Assembly: GCA_036393295.1 (NCBI GenBank)
Contig: DASWHF010000029.1
Span: 1 to 18,541 of the forward strand
DNA from: DASWHF01 sp036393295
GTDB lineage: Bacteria; Pseudomonadota; Gammaproteobacteria; Acidiferrobacterales; UBA6901
Length of the DNA stretch: 18,541 nucleotides
Direction: 5' to 3'
The translations under genes and the position numbers were made by a program. Positions 7,125 through 14,191 of this stretch are shown here, one piece after another; the first letter of the stretch is position 1; the number at the start of each line of letters is the position of its first letter. A model generated the notes under the pieces. That model did not search any database. It saw only the letters and a list, made by a program, of their open reading frames with translations, and had not been told where the DNA came from.

Positions 7125-7145
7125 CGATCAGCGATGTGCTGATCG
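7125..7145. repeat. 8-bp perfect inverted repeat in the promoter region of the secreted-protein gene
   Basis: CGATCAGC, five bases, GCTGATCG. It lies about 30 bases upstream of the ATG at 7094 and may be an operator or a hairpin in the leader. No matching regulator is recognisable in the window. Nothing else stands out in 7095-7228. Confidence 0.4.
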
Positions 7146-7228
7146 CATCCGTAAGTCGGAGGAGGTGGGCGGGCGGTTCACACCGCCGGGGTGTCGCGCG
7201 AGATTGTGCGCTTACGGGTGGGGCAGGC

Positions 7229-7891
7229 TCATTGCTCCACCGGCAGCCGCGAATGCTTCCACTCCGGAAACCCGTCCTGCAGCCGCCGCGCCTTGAAGCC
7301 GCGTTCGCGCAGCCTGGCCACCGCGTCGTAGGCCAGGACGCAGTACGGCCCGCGGCAATAGGCGACGATCTCGCGGTCCGGCGGCAGCTCGCCGAGATGG
7401 TTTTCGAGCTCGGCGAGCGGCACGTTGATGGCGCCCGGCACATGGCCGGCCGCGTACTCCTCGGGCGGGCGCACGTCGAGCACCGTGACCAGCCCGTCGC
7501 GGACACGGGCCAGCAGCTCCTCGCGCGGCAGCGGCTCGAGCTTGTCCTTCACCCTTAAGAAGGCGTCCACCAGCCGGTCCACCTCGGCGATCTGGCGCTC
7601 GGCGGTCTGCCGCAGCGCGATCAGCAATTCCACCACCTCTTCGCTCGCCAGCTGGTAATAGACCTGCTGCCCTTGTTTGCGGGCGCTCACCAGCCCAGCC
7701 TGGCGCAACTGCTGGAGATGCTGGGAGGTATTGGCGACCGAGAGGCTACTGGCCGCGGCGAGGGACTCCACGTTCCGCTCCCCTTGGGCCAGAAAGTCCA
7801 ACAATTCCAATCGGTTCGGGCTGCTGAGGGCCTTGGCGATGCGTGCGAATTCGGTGAATAGCCGTTGTTTTATCCCGCTGCTGCTTGACAT
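7229..7891 (-). CDS. ArsR/SmtB-type repressor fused to rhodanese domain
   Basis: A 220-residue fusion. The ATG at 7889-7891 is chosen (AGGA 8 bases upstream) over an upstream in-frame TTG. Residues 10-100 are an ArsR winged helix (SSPNRLELLDFL, VANTSQHLQQLRQAGLV); residues 120-215 are a rhodanese domain (VTVLDVRPPEEYAAGHVPGA) with active-site loop CRGPYC (Cys179, Cys184). The winged-helix half contains no cysteine, so the metal site of ArsR/SmtB and the two-cysteine switch of BigR/SqrR are absent. Persulfidation of the rhodanese cysteine is the likely signal input; this is inference. The divergent sulfur genes and the palindrome at 7911-7932 are the expected targets. Confidence 0.9.
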   Translation of the reverse strand: MSSSSGIKQRLFTEFARIAKALSSPNRLELLDFLAQGERNVESLAAASSLSVANTSQHLQQLRQAGLVSARKQGQQVYYQLASEEVVELLIALRQTAERQIAEVDRLVDAFLRVKDKLEPLPREELLARVRDGLVTVLDVRPPEEYAAGHVPGAINVPLAELENHLGELPPDREIVAYCRGPYCVLAYDAVARLRERGFKARRLQDGFPEWKHSRLPVEQ

Positions 7892-7910
7892 GGTTGGTCC
7901 TATGGTCAAA

Positions 7911-7932
7911 TATTCAAGTGTTCAATTGAATA
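7911..7932. promoter_or_regulatory. operator palindrome in the divergent ArsR promoter
   Basis: TATTCAA (7911-7917), eight bases, TTGAATA (7926-7932) is a perfect 7-bp inverted repeat of the ATTCAA/TTGAAT type bound by ArsR-family proteins. It sits in a sharply AT-rich 60-base region (7907-7950), unlike the GC-rich surroundings. TATAGC (7947-7952) is a possible plus-strand -10. The position would let one repressor control both directions. Confidence 0.65.
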
Positions 7933-7974
7933 AAATATATAGCAATTATAGCTGCATCGCCAGGAGATTTCGCA

Positions 7975-8841
7975 ATGGGTTTCGAGCAGTGGATTCTGGC
8001 ACATGAAGCCGCCATCCGGTTGGGCTTCTTCTTCGGGGTCTTCGCCCTCATGGCCGTCTGGGAGTTGATGGCGCCGCGCCGGGCGCTCACGGTCTCCAAG
8101 GCCGGGCGCTGGGCGAGCAACCTGGGGCTGGTGGCCCTCAACACCGTGGTGTTGCGCCTGACCTTTCCGGCCGCCGCGGTCGGCATGGCGCTGCTGGCGT
8201 CCGGGCGCGGTTGGGGGCTGTTCAACAATTACGAGGCGCCCGTGGCGGTCGCGGTGCTGGCTTCGGTGCTGCTGCTGGACCTGGCGATCTATCTGCAGCA
8301 CGTGATGATGCACGCGGTCCCGGCGCTGTGGCGCCTGCACCGCGTGCACCACGCCGACCTCGACTTCGATCTCACCACCGGCGCGCGCTTTCACACCCTC
8401 GAGATCCTGCTGTCGATGCTCATCAAGTTCGCAGTCATCGTGGTGCTGGGCCCGCCGGCGCTCGCGGTGGTGATTTTCGAGGTGCTGCTCAATGCGACCG
8501 CCATGTTCAACCACAGCAACGTGCGCATCCCGGCGCCGGTCGACCGCTGGCTACGGCTCTTCGTCGTCACGCCGGACATGCACCGCGTGCATCATTCGAT
8601 CGAGGACGACGAGACCAACTCGAACTTCGGCTTCAACCTGCCATGGTGGGACCGGCTGTTCGGCACCTACCGCGCCCAGCCGCGCGCCGGCCACGAGGCA
8701 ATGACCATCGGCATCCGCACCTTCCGCGATCCGAAGCAGTGCGACCGCCTGCCCGGTATGCTCGCCATGCCCTTCGTCGGCAAGGTGCGGGACTACGCGA
8801 TCAACCGCCGGAATTGGGGAAAGGCCAATGACACGGTCTAA
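7975..8841 (+). CDS. fatty acid hydroxylase / sterol desaturase superfamily membrane protein
   Basis: A 288-residue integral membrane di-iron protein. Hydrophobic segments lie near 14-32, 49-75, 88-108 and 145-172. Histidine boxes are HVMMH (109-113), HRVHH (122-126), His180 in NHSN, and HRVHH (203-207), matching PF04116-type enzymes that hydroxylate or desaturate lipid C-H bonds with oxygen. AGGAGA precedes the ATG. It is the first gene of a run repressed, presumably, by the ArsR-rhodanese protein; its stop overlaps the next start by 14 bases, so translation is coupled. The lipid substrate is unknown; coupling with sulfur genes hints at membrane remodelling during sulfide exposure. Confidence 0.88.
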   Translation: MGFEQWILAHEAAIRLGFFFGVFALMAVWELMAPRRALTVSKAGRWASNLGLVALNTVVLRLTFPAAAVGMALLASGRGWGLFNNYEAPVAVAVLASVLLLDLAIYLQHVMMHAVPALWRLHRVHHADLDFDLTTGARFHTLEILLSMLIKFAVIVVLGPPALAVVIFEVLLNATAMFNHSNVRIPAPVDRWLRLFVVTPDMHRVHHSIEDDETNSNFGFNLPWWDRLFGTYRAQPRAGHEAMTIGIRTFRDPKQCDRLPGMLAMPFVGKVRDYAINRRNWGKANDTV

Positions 8842-10201
8842 TGTTGCGCGTTATGCGCTGTTCGGTTCGCTGGTCCTGGCGATCGGCATCGCGCTCGCCT
8901 ACCGCGATCAGATCGACGTCATGGCGCTTCAAGCCTGGCTCGAAGGGCAGGGCGCCGCGGCGCCGCTGGTGTTCGTGGGATTCTATGTCGTCGCCACGGT
9001 GCTGTTCCTGCCCGGTTCGGTGCTGACCCTCGCGGGCGGCGCGCTGTTCGGCCCGGCCTTCGGGACGGCCTACAGCCTGATCGGCGCCACGCTCGGCGCG
9101 ACCGCGGCGTTCCTGGTCGCGCGCTACGTCGCCGGCGACTGGGTCGCGCGCCGCGCCGGCGGCCGGCTCAAGCAACTGATCGACGGCGTCGACGCCGAGG
9201 GCTGGCGCTTCGTCGCCTTCGTGCGCCTGGTGCCGCTGTTCCCGTTCAACCTGCTCAATTACGCGCTCGGGCTCACGCGCATCCCGCTCGCGCACTACGT
9301 CGTCGCCTCGCTCGTCTGCATGTTCCCCGGCGCGCTCGCCTACACCTATCTCGGCTATGCCGGGCGCGCCGCGCTCGCCGGCTCCGAAAACCTGATCCAG
9401 ATCGGGCTGCTGGCGCTGGCGCTGCTGGCGGTCGCGCTGTTCCTGCCGTCGTTCATCAAGCGTTGGCGCCGGGCGCCGGACGGCAAGCTGACGGCCGCCG
9501 ACCTTAAGGCGCGGCTGGAGCGCCGCGAGGACATCGCCGTGCTCGACGTGCGCGTAGCCCGGGACTATGCCGGCGAGCTCGGGCATATTCCCGGTGCGCT
9601 CAACATTCCGCTCGACGAGCTGCCCCGGCGGCTCGCGGAACTGGAATCCCGGCGCAGCCTGCCGCTGGCGGTCGTGTGCCGCACCAACCGCATGTCGGGC
9701 AAGGCCGTGAAGCTGTTGCGCGCGGCGGGATTCGGACAGGCGCTGCTGGTCGCGGACGGCATGGTGGGATGGCAGAACCCCGGCGGCGGCGCGCCGGTAG
9801 CGGATGCCTGCGGCAACGCGACGCCCGCCCAGCCGAGCGCCGGCACCGGCAAGAGCGTCACCATCGTCATCCAGAACGCGCCCTACCGGGGCGACAACAA
9901 GGCCTGGCACGCACTGCGCTTCGCCGGCGCGGCGCTCGCCGAGGACATGAAGGTGCGCGTGCACCTGCTCGACGACGGCGTCGAGCTCGCGCGTCGCGAC
10001 CAATCCGCGCCCGAAGGCGCCACCGATCTCGGCAAATTGCTGATCGAGCTGATGGAATACGGCCTGGAGGTGCGCGCCTGCGGCATGTCGCTCACCGGCT
10101 GCCGACTCGACGAGGAACATCTCATTCCCGGCATCCAGGCGGGTTCCATGAAGGCCTTGGCGGGCTGGGTCAAGGAAAGCGACATCACTCTGACTTTCTG
10201 A
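8828..10201 (+). CDS. TVP38/TMEM64 - rhodanese - DsrE triple-domain fusion
   Basis: A 457-residue protein with three parts. Residues 1-212 are a TVP38/VTT (SNARE-associated, DedA-like) membrane domain (FLPGSVLTLAGGALFGPAFG, FVRLVPLFPFNLLNYALG). Residues 218-318 are a rhodanese domain with nucleophile Cys284 (VVCRTNRMS). Residues 342-457 are a DsrE-like domain with Cys418 and Cys425 (ACGMSLTGC). The soluble domains follow the last membrane helix and would face the cytoplasm if this helix exits inward. Two sulfur-relay cysteines in series suggest transfer of sulfane sulfur from rhodanese to DsrE at the membrane, or import of a sulfur species by the VTT part; both are inferences. It overlaps the desaturase gene by 14 bases. 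Confidence 0.88.
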   Translation: MTRSNVARYALFGSLVLAIGIALAYRDQIDVMALQAWLEGQGAAAPLVFVGFYVVATVLFLPGSVLTLAGGALFGPAFGTAYSLIGATLGATAAFLVARYVAGDWVARRAGGRLKQLIDGVDAEGWRFVAFVRLVPLFPFNLLNYALGLTRIPLAHYVVASLVCMFPGALAYTYLGYAGRAALAGSENLIQIGLLALALLAVALFLPSFIKRWRRAPDGKLTAADLKARLERREDIAVLDVRVARDYAGELGHIPGALNIPLDELPRRLAELESRRSLPLAVVCRTNRMSGKAVKLLRAAGFGQALLVADGMVGWQNPGGGAPVADACGNATPAQPSAGTGKSVTIVIQNAPYRGDNKAWHALRFAGAALAEDMKVRVHLLDDGVELARRDQSAPEGATDLGKLLIELMEYGLEVRACGMSLTGCRLDEEHLIPGIQAGSMKALAGWVKESDITLTF

Positions 10202-10213
10202 AGGAACGCGACC

Positions 10214-11047
10214 ATGTGCGAGTTGTTCGGGCTCAGCAGCGACCGTCCGGTGCAACCGGACGAGCTGCTCTGTCGCTTCGGTGCGCGCGGCGGCGAGACC
10301 GCCGACAATCCGGACGGTTGGGGGCTCGCGGTGCTCGAAGGCGCCGCGTTCCGCCTCGTGAAAGAACCGCTGCCCGCGGCGCGCAGCCCCCGCTTCCGGG
10401 AGCTGTGCTCCCGGTCTCGTTCGACACTCATCCTCGGACACGTGCGCAAGGCGAACCCTCCCACCGCGCGCGTGCTCGCCAATACCCACCCGTTTCGCCG
10501 CGTGTGCTGCGGGCGCGAATGGGTTTTCGCGCACAACGGAATCCTTCCGGATACGGCCGCGCTCGCCGACGCGAGAGCGGCATCGTTGTGCACGGCATCG
10601 GGAGAAACCGCAACCGCGCCATCCCTGGCGCGCGGCCCTCGCCTCGATCCCATCGGCGACACGGACTCCGAACACGCCTTCTGCGTGGTGCTGGATCGCA
10701 TCGCCATGGTCTTCCCGGCCGTCGGCGCGGCCATCGGCCGCGACTGGTTCGACGCCCTCGCCGGCGTGGTCGAGACGCTCGCCTCGCTCGGCCGCTTCAA
10801 CTTCCTGATGTCGGACGGCGAGCACCTCATTGCCTACGGCCACGACCGCCTGCACGTCCTCGCCGGCGCCGGAAGCGCGGTGCTGGCCACCGAGCCGCTG
10901 ACGGCGGACCCGCGGTGGGTCGCATTCGCGCCCGGTGAGCTGCGTGTCTATCGTCGTGGCACGCAGACGGCGCGCTTCCTTACCCATCCACACCCCGCGA
11001 TCGCAACGCCGCCAGCGGCCAGCGACCGGCGGCCCACCAGGAGTTGA
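10214..11047 (+). CDS. class II glutamine amidotransferase (YafJ-like)
   Basis: A 277-residue Ntn-hydrolase-type glutaminase domain. Cys2 becomes the N-terminal nucleophile after Met removal (MCELFGLS). Other family motifs are NPDGWG (32-37), GHVRKA (75-80), NTHPF (90-94), FAHNG (105-109) and GDTDSEHAF (148-156). No synthetase domain is attached, so it supplies ammonia or a glutamyl group to an unknown partner or acts as an amidohydrolase. It lies 12 bases after the DsrE fusion gene and 4 bases before the small DsrE gene, so it belongs to the sulfur operon. Its role there is unexplained. EgtC, a related amidohydrolase of thiol metabolism, is a possible analogy. Confidence 0.85.
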   Translation: MCELFGLSSDRPVQPDELLCRFGARGGETADNPDGWGLAVLEGAAFRLVKEPLPAARSPRFRELCSRSRSTLILGHVRKANPPTARVLANTHPFRRVCCGREWVFAHNGILPDTAALADARAASLCTASGETATAPSLARGPRLDPIGDTDSEHAFCVVLDRIAMVFPAVGAAIGRDWFDALAGVVETLASLGRFNFLMSDGEHLIAYGHDRLHVLAGAGSAVLATEPLTADPRWVAFAPGELRVYRRGTQTARFLTHPHPAIATPPAASDRRPTRS

Positions 11048-11051
11048 CGTC

Positions 11052-11408
11052 ATGAAATATCTCTTCGTCCTGAACGATCCGCCCTACGGTACCGAACGCA
11101 GCTACAACGGCATCCGCCACGCGCGCGAGCTGCTCAAGAACCCGGAAGCCGGCAACGACGTGCATGTCTTCCTGATCGGCGACGCCGCGGCCTGCGCCAA
11201 GTCGGGCCAGAAGGTTCCGCAGGGCTACTACAACGTCGAGTCCATGCTGCAGATGCTCGTCCGCCGCGACGCCAGGATCGCGGTGTGCGGTACCTGCATC
11301 GACGCCCGCGGCATTGCCGATACCGATCTCCTGACCGGCGCCGAGCGCGGCAGCATGGCCCTGTTGGCCGAATGGACCGACTGGGCCGACAAGGTGATCG
11401 TGTACTGA
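11052..11408 (+). CDS. DsrE-family sulfur carrier protein
   Basis: A 118-residue single-domain DsrE/DsrF-like protein (KYLFVLNDPPYGTERSYNGI). The start at 11052 is set by AGGAG 8-9 bases upstream; the longer frame overlaps the amidotransferase gene. The conserved cysteines are Cys79 and Cys82 in VCGTCIDARGI, the position where DsrE/TusD proteins carry persulfide. Cys48 is additional. It resembles the C-terminal domain of the upstream triple fusion, suggesting a relay between membrane-bound and soluble DsrE units. It is the last intact gene before an SQR remnant. Confidence 0.88.
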   Translation: MKYLFVLNDPPYGTERSYNGIRHARELLKNPEAGNDVHVFLIGDAAACAKSGQKVPQGYYNVESMLQMLVRRDARIAVCGTCIDARGIADTDLLTGAERGSMALLAEWTDWADKVIVY

Positions 11409-11435
11409 CGAAGTCGCATGGCGTCGAGGACAACG

Positions 11436-11555
11436 ATGAGCGCAAAGACCGTACTGATACTCGGCGCCGGAGTCGGCGGCATCGTGGCCGCGACCCGGCT
11501 GCGCAAGCGCCTGTCGCGCGCACACCGGGTGGTGCTGGCGGACCGCGACGGCTGA
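11436..11555 (+). pseudogene. N-terminal remnant of an SQR-like FAD oxidoreductase
   Basis: Thirty-nine codons give MSAKTVLILGAGVGGIVAAT, a perfect N-terminal FAD-binding beta-alpha-beta start (GAGVGG), and continue to VVLADRDG before a TGA. Sulfide:quinone reductase-like flavoproteins normally have about 350 further residues, and the next 100 bases encode nothing like them in any frame. A large internal deletion at about 11550 is the simplest explanation. Its position after the DsrE gene fits a former SQR. It might still be translated as a short peptide. Confidence 0.7.
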
Positions 11556-11664
11556 ACCGGCGCTGGATCGCGCGTGTGGCGCGCGACCAGCTCGGCCGGA
11601 TGCTCGGCACATCGCCGCGCCGGCTCCCGGGGCGCGATCCATGACTCTCATCGGAGAAATACCC

Positions 11665-11745
11665 ATGCGCAATTGGTTCGGACGGTTCGTCCTGCTCAAG
11701 GGCCGGAACGCTCAGCAGGTCTTCCAGGAAATGGAGTGGGAGTGA
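11665..11745 (+). CDS. possible 26-residue small protein
   Basis: The frame runs MRNWFGRFVLLKGRNAQQVF to a TGA at 11743-11745. GGAGA lies 8 bases before the ATG, and an in-frame ATG at 11641 would give 34 residues. The next gene starts 13 bases later. The peptide is amphipathic and basic in its first half and acidic at the end. I do not recognise it. It could be a real small protein or the surviving tail of a gene removed with the SQR body. The stretch 11556-11664 holds nothing else I can name. Confidence 0.35.
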   Translation: MRNWFGRFVLLKGRNAQQVFQEMEWE

Positions 11746-11758
11746 CGAGGCCCCGCCC

Positions 11759-14191
11759 ATGAGCGCCGCCACCGGCGACTTGGCCCCGGCAGCCGCTACG
11801 GCGGCGGGTCCGGCCCGATGCTATCCGGTCATTCCCATCGTTCATGCGCCGCGCGCGAGCGCTGGCGGCGTGCAGGATCTGCTGCCGCATCGCTACGGTC
11901 TCGCGGTCCGGCTGTTCGCACTGGCCGCGTTCACGCTGGCCTTCGTCGGCTGGCTGAACGAGACCTGGCTGTTCCTGTTCGACAACCCGGTCTGGCTCAA
12001 CCGCTACACTGAGTACGCCGTCATCCTGGCGTTCGGCCTTTGGCGGATCTACGCGGAACGGAATCGCTACACGCGCCTGCGCCTCATCGTGCTGGTCGCG
12101 GCGGTCACCTTGTTCTGGTGGCTGATCCCGTGGCTCAAGCCGTTCTACGAGCCCTACGTCGGCTATCTGTGGGGCCAGCCGCTGTTCCCGTCGCTGCACG
12201 TGCCGGGCACGGTGACGTTCTTCCTGGTGCTGGGCGCGGTGTTCCTGTTCGGGCGGCGCGTGATCTGCGGCTGGAACTGCCCCTGTGTCGGCATTCGCGA
12301 GACCGTCGGGTTCGCGTTCCGCGATCGCACGGTGCGCGGCAAGTGGGCGTGGCGGCTGCGCCATACGAAGTGGTTCTTCTTCGTGTTCTACGTCGGCGTG
12401 ATGGTCGTGACCCAGTACCCGCCGAACTCGTGGACCGTGAGCTTCGTCGGGCTGTTCTATGTGGTCGTCGCGCTGACCTACTTCGGTACCTTCTTCATCG
12501 CGCCGCTGACCGGCAACCGCTTCTACTGCCGCTATCTGTGCCCCTATGGGGCGACCTTCGGGCTGCTCAACCACGCCGGGTTCTACGGCATCCGCCTGGA
12601 CAAGGACAAGTGCAACGACTGCCGGCGCTGCGAGCAGGTGTGCGACATGGGCATCCCGGTGTGGGAGCAGGGCAAGCGGTTCGGGCGCATCACCGGCATC
12701 GAGGACTGCATGGGCTGCGGACGCTGCGTGGTGTCCTGTCCGACCGATGCGCTGGAGATCCGCGACGTGCGCAACCTGTTTCGTCCCGGTCTGGTGCAGA
12801 ACGGCAGTCATCTCATGAAGAAGGTGCCGCCAACGCCGGTGCCGCGCGCCGAGGGGGTCGCGCGCCCGCCGGCGGAGCGGGTGCGTGACACGCGCGAGAT
12901 TTATCTGCCCGTAGCCGCGGCCGATATCCGGCAGCAGGCGGCGCGCTGTCTCGATTGCGGCGTGCCCGGTTGTCGCAGCGCCTGCCCGCTCGGCAATCGC
13001 ATCCCCGACTGGTTGCAGGCGGCGGCGCGCGGCGAGTTCGCCGAGGCGGCGACGATCGCGCACGCGACCAGCCCGATGCCCGAGGTCTGCGGCCGCCTGT
13101 GCCCGCAGCACCGGCTGTGCGAGGGTGCCTGCACGCGCGCCCGCGACGGCGGCGCGGTGACGATCGGCGCGATCGAGCAGGCCGTGACCGAGATCGCGCT
13201 CGACGGCGGCTGGACGCCGCCGGCGCCTGGGCCGCGCAACGGCCGGCGTGTCGCCGTGATCGGCGCCGGACCGGCCGGGCTGGCGTGCGCGGATTTTCTC
13301 AACCGCGCGGGCTGCGCGGTGACGGTGTTCGACCGCGCCGATGAGATCGGCGGGCTGCTGGCGCACGGCGTGCCGCCGTTCAAGCTCGATCCTGCGGTGC
13401 TGGCGCGCCGCCGCGCGCTGTGGGAGGCCGCGGGCATCGGCTTCCGGATGAATCGCGAAGTGGACGGGACGATGCTCGGACGGCTTGTGGACGAGCACGA
13501 CGCGGTGTTCATCGCGCTCGGCGCGCCGGCGCCGCGCAAAGTAACGCTGCCAGGGCGGGGCCTCACGGGCGTGCACGGCGCGCTCGACATGCTCAATAGT
13601 CCGAATCCGTTCGGCGGCCGGCGCGTGCTGGTGCTCGGCGGCGGCGACACGGCCATGGACTGCGCGCGCCGCGCGCGGCGCGCGGGCGCCGAGGTCGCGG
13701 TGTGCGTGCGCGCCGGCGAAGAGGGCCTGCGCGCCTCGCCGCGCGAGGTGAAGGCGGCGCGCGAGGAGGGCGTCGCGTTTCATTTCCGGCACCAGCCGCT
13801 CGACATCGCAGGACGCGCGGCGGTCGAGGCCGTGCGCTTCCGCACGCCGGCGGGCGAGCGGCGGCTGGCCTGCGACGCGGTGATTCTCGCGTTTGGCTTC
13901 GTCGCACGCACGCCGAAATGGCTGGCCGCGTTCGGCGTCGAGGCCGATGCCGGCGGTCACATCCGCGTGCACGCGGACGGGCGCACGAGTCATGCGAAGA
14001 TTTATGCCGGCGGTGACGCCACGACCGGCCCGGACCTGGTCGTGACGGCGCTGGCCGCCGGCCGGCGCGCGGCCGAGTCCATGATGGCGGACTGGAGCAT
14101 CACGCGTCGCGCGCGGCATGGCCTCACTGCCGCGTTGGGCGGGGCAGGGGAGGCGCGGCGCGCGCCGGCCTCCGCGGCGGCCAGGACATGA
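11759..14191 (+). CDS. NapH/CcoG-like membrane polyferredoxin fused to GltD-like FAD/NAD(P) oxidoreductase
   Basis: An 810-residue fusion. Residues 48-250 hold about five membrane helices with the NapH/CcoG cysteine motifs CGWNCPC (170-176) and CRYLCPYGA (257-265). Two [4Fe-4S] ferredoxin motifs follow (Cys285/288/291/295 and Cys317/320/323/327). Residues 390-470 are the Fe-S domain of GltD/dihydropyrimidine dehydrogenase type (Cys397, 400, 405, 409, 444, 448, 454, 458). Residues 497-775 are an FAD and NAD(P) oxidoreductase (GAGPAGLAC 502-510, GGGDTAMD 627-634, YAGGDATTGPDLV 749-761). Both halves normally work with other partners. Here electrons could pass from NAD(P)H through FAD and Fe-S clusters to the membrane and on to the cytochromes encoded next. 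The stop overlaps the next start (ATGA). Confidence 0.92.
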   Translation: MSAATGDLAPAAATAAGPARCYPVIPIVHAPRASAGGVQDLLPHRYGLAVRLFALAAFTLAFVGWLNETWLFLFDNPVWLNRYTEYAVILAFGLWRIYAERNRYTRLRLIVLVAAVTLFWWLIPWLKPFYEPYVGYLWGQPLFPSLHVPGTVTFFLVLGAVFLFGRRVICGWNCPCVGIRETVGFAFRDRTVRGKWAWRLRHTKWFFFVFYVGVMVVTQYPPNSWTVSFVGLFYVVVALTYFGTFFIAPLTGNRFYCRYLCPYGATFGLLNHAGFYGIRLDKDKCNDCRRCEQVCDMGIPVWEQGKRFGRITGIEDCMGCGRCVVSCPTDALEIRDVRNLFRPGLVQNGSHLMKKVPPTPVPRAEGVARPPAERVRDTREIYLPVAAADIRQQAARCLDCGVPGCRSACPLGNRIPDWLQAAARGEFAEAATIAHATSPMPEVCGRLCPQHRLCEGACTRARDGGAVTIGAIEQAVTEIALDGGWTPPAPGPRNGRRVAVIGAGPAGLACADFLNRAGCAVTVFDRADEIGGLLAHGVPPFKLDPAVLARRRALWEAAGIGFRMNREVDGTMLGRLVDEHDAVFIALGAPAPRKVTLPGRGLTGVHGALDMLNSPNPFGGRRVLVLGGGDTAMDCARRARRAGAEVAVCVRAGEEGLRASPREVKAAREEGVAFHFRHQPLDIAGRAAVEAVRFRTPAGERRLACDAVILAFGFVARTPKWLAAFGVEADAGGHIRVHADGRTSHAKIYAGGDATTGPDLVVTALAAGRRAAESMMADWSITRRARHGLTAALGGAGEARRAPASAAART

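Noticed and set aside
6457..7506. Upstream 350-codon extension of the lipoprotein frame
   Set aside because: The extension is an out-of-frame reading of the ArsR-rhodanese and secreted-protein genes. The ATG at 6456 has AGGAGG and a lipoprotein signal.
7892..7909. TTG start adding six residues to the ArsR-rhodanese protein
   Set aside because: The ATG at 7891 has AGGA at good spacing, and the extra residues lie in the promoter region.
8801..11053. 750-codon open frame on the minus strand
   Set aside because: It runs antisense to the TVP38-rhodanese-DsrE and amidotransferase genes, both well supported by motifs; its composition is typical of GC-rich shadow frames.
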